Of a DNA stretch of 5,948 bases, positions 5,830 through 5,948 are shown in pieces. The stretch spans positions 1 to 5,948 of the forward strand of contig JALRIQ010000210.1 of the NCBI GenBank assembly GCA_023277325.1, given 5' to 3'. Origin of the DNA: Bacteroidia bacterium. GTDB taxonomy: Bacteria; Bacteroidota; Bacteroidia; UBA8524. A program made the position numbers and the translations under genes. The notes under the pieces are model-generated. The model was given only the letters and a program-made list of their open reading frames with translations, ran no database searches and was not told the origin of the DNA. Numbering within the stretch: position 1 is the stretch's first letter; each line of letters starts with the position of its first letter.

Positions 5830-5948
5830 TAAATCTCTTTACGTCGCGCATCAATGGCGACTGTGTATTCACTTTGGTTAATTGCAATTGCATCGAGTGA
5901 GCAAACCCCCATCACCGGAATATTGCGTGCTAGTCCAAAGGTTCGAGC
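5793..5948 (-). CDS. tsaB: tsaB internal fragment (t6A biosynthesis), actinobacterial-like
   Basis: TsaB partners TsaD and TsaE in adding threonylcarbamoyl to A37 of ANN-decoding tRNAs. This frame is open from the right window edge and encodes 51 residues before TGA. It starts ARTFGLARNIPVMGVCSLDAIA and continues to VAIDARRKEIY, two adjoining TsaB signatures that lie near residues 85-125 of a protein of about 220. The N-terminus lies beyond the window. The C-terminal half is absent, because homology ends near 5829 and a 10-residue unrelated tail follows. The wording GVCSLDAIA and DARRKEIY recalls actinobacterial TsaB; Bacteroidota versions usually read more like AVDTL and LDARRMEVY. So the piece probably comes from another organism than the rest of the window. 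The family call is good; the taxon is from memory of the family. Confidence 0.75.
   Translation of the reverse strand, partial: ARTFGLARNIPVMGVCSLDAIAINQSEYTVAIDARRKEIYCLSIRNLTVPT

Noticed and set aside
1..5948. CRISPR, IS element, tRNA, rRNA or riboswitch
   Set aside because: No spaced direct repeats, transposase motifs, tRNA arms or known aptamer cores were seen. The 7-bp arrays have no spacers.

Overview
The window looks like a complete short contig, mostly from one Bacteroidota genome, probably an aquatic Flavobacteriia/Cryomorphaceae-type organism. Support for this is a split-alpha proton-translocating transhydrogenase operon, a TAnnTTTG promoter element, little Shine-Dalgarno sequence, 7-bp-period intergenic repeats, and a large SH3-domain protein of Bacteroidota character. 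The taxon call is inference from protein and promoter style; no search was possible.

Layout, left to right. (1) 1 to about 87: a short stretch that does not fit the gene beside it and may be foreign. (2) 37-2565, minus strand: the transhydrogenase operon, transcribed in the order pntAA, pntAB, pntB. It encodes the NAD(H)-binding dI, and the membrane dII split over two proteins. The NADP(H)-binding dIII of PntB is missing because homology stops near position 88. The two spacers inside the operon carry 7-bp-period repeat arrays. (3) 2611-3588, minus strand: a YbhN/LPG-synthase-type multi-pass membrane protein just upstream of pntAA, possibly co-transcribed with it. (4) 3589-3628: a 40-bp divergent promoter region with an inverted repeat. 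(5) 3629-4396, plus strand: a YbfF-like alpha/beta hydrolase. (6) 4423-5829, minus strand: an SH3-domain protein convergent with the hydrolase and lacking a credible start. (7) About 5826-5948, minus strand: an internal fragment of tsaB that reads like an actinobacterial sequence.

Functionally, the Pnt proteins would use the proton gradient to drive hydride transfer from NADH to NADP+. The other genes have no evident pathway link to it. No new defence, mobile or RNA system is visible. The most notable points are the heptamer arrays in the pnt spacers, and the evidence that both ends of the window are joined to unrelated sequence. The latter is most simply an assembly or amplification chimera, so the truncations of pntB, tsaB and the SH3 gene should not be read as biology without checking.
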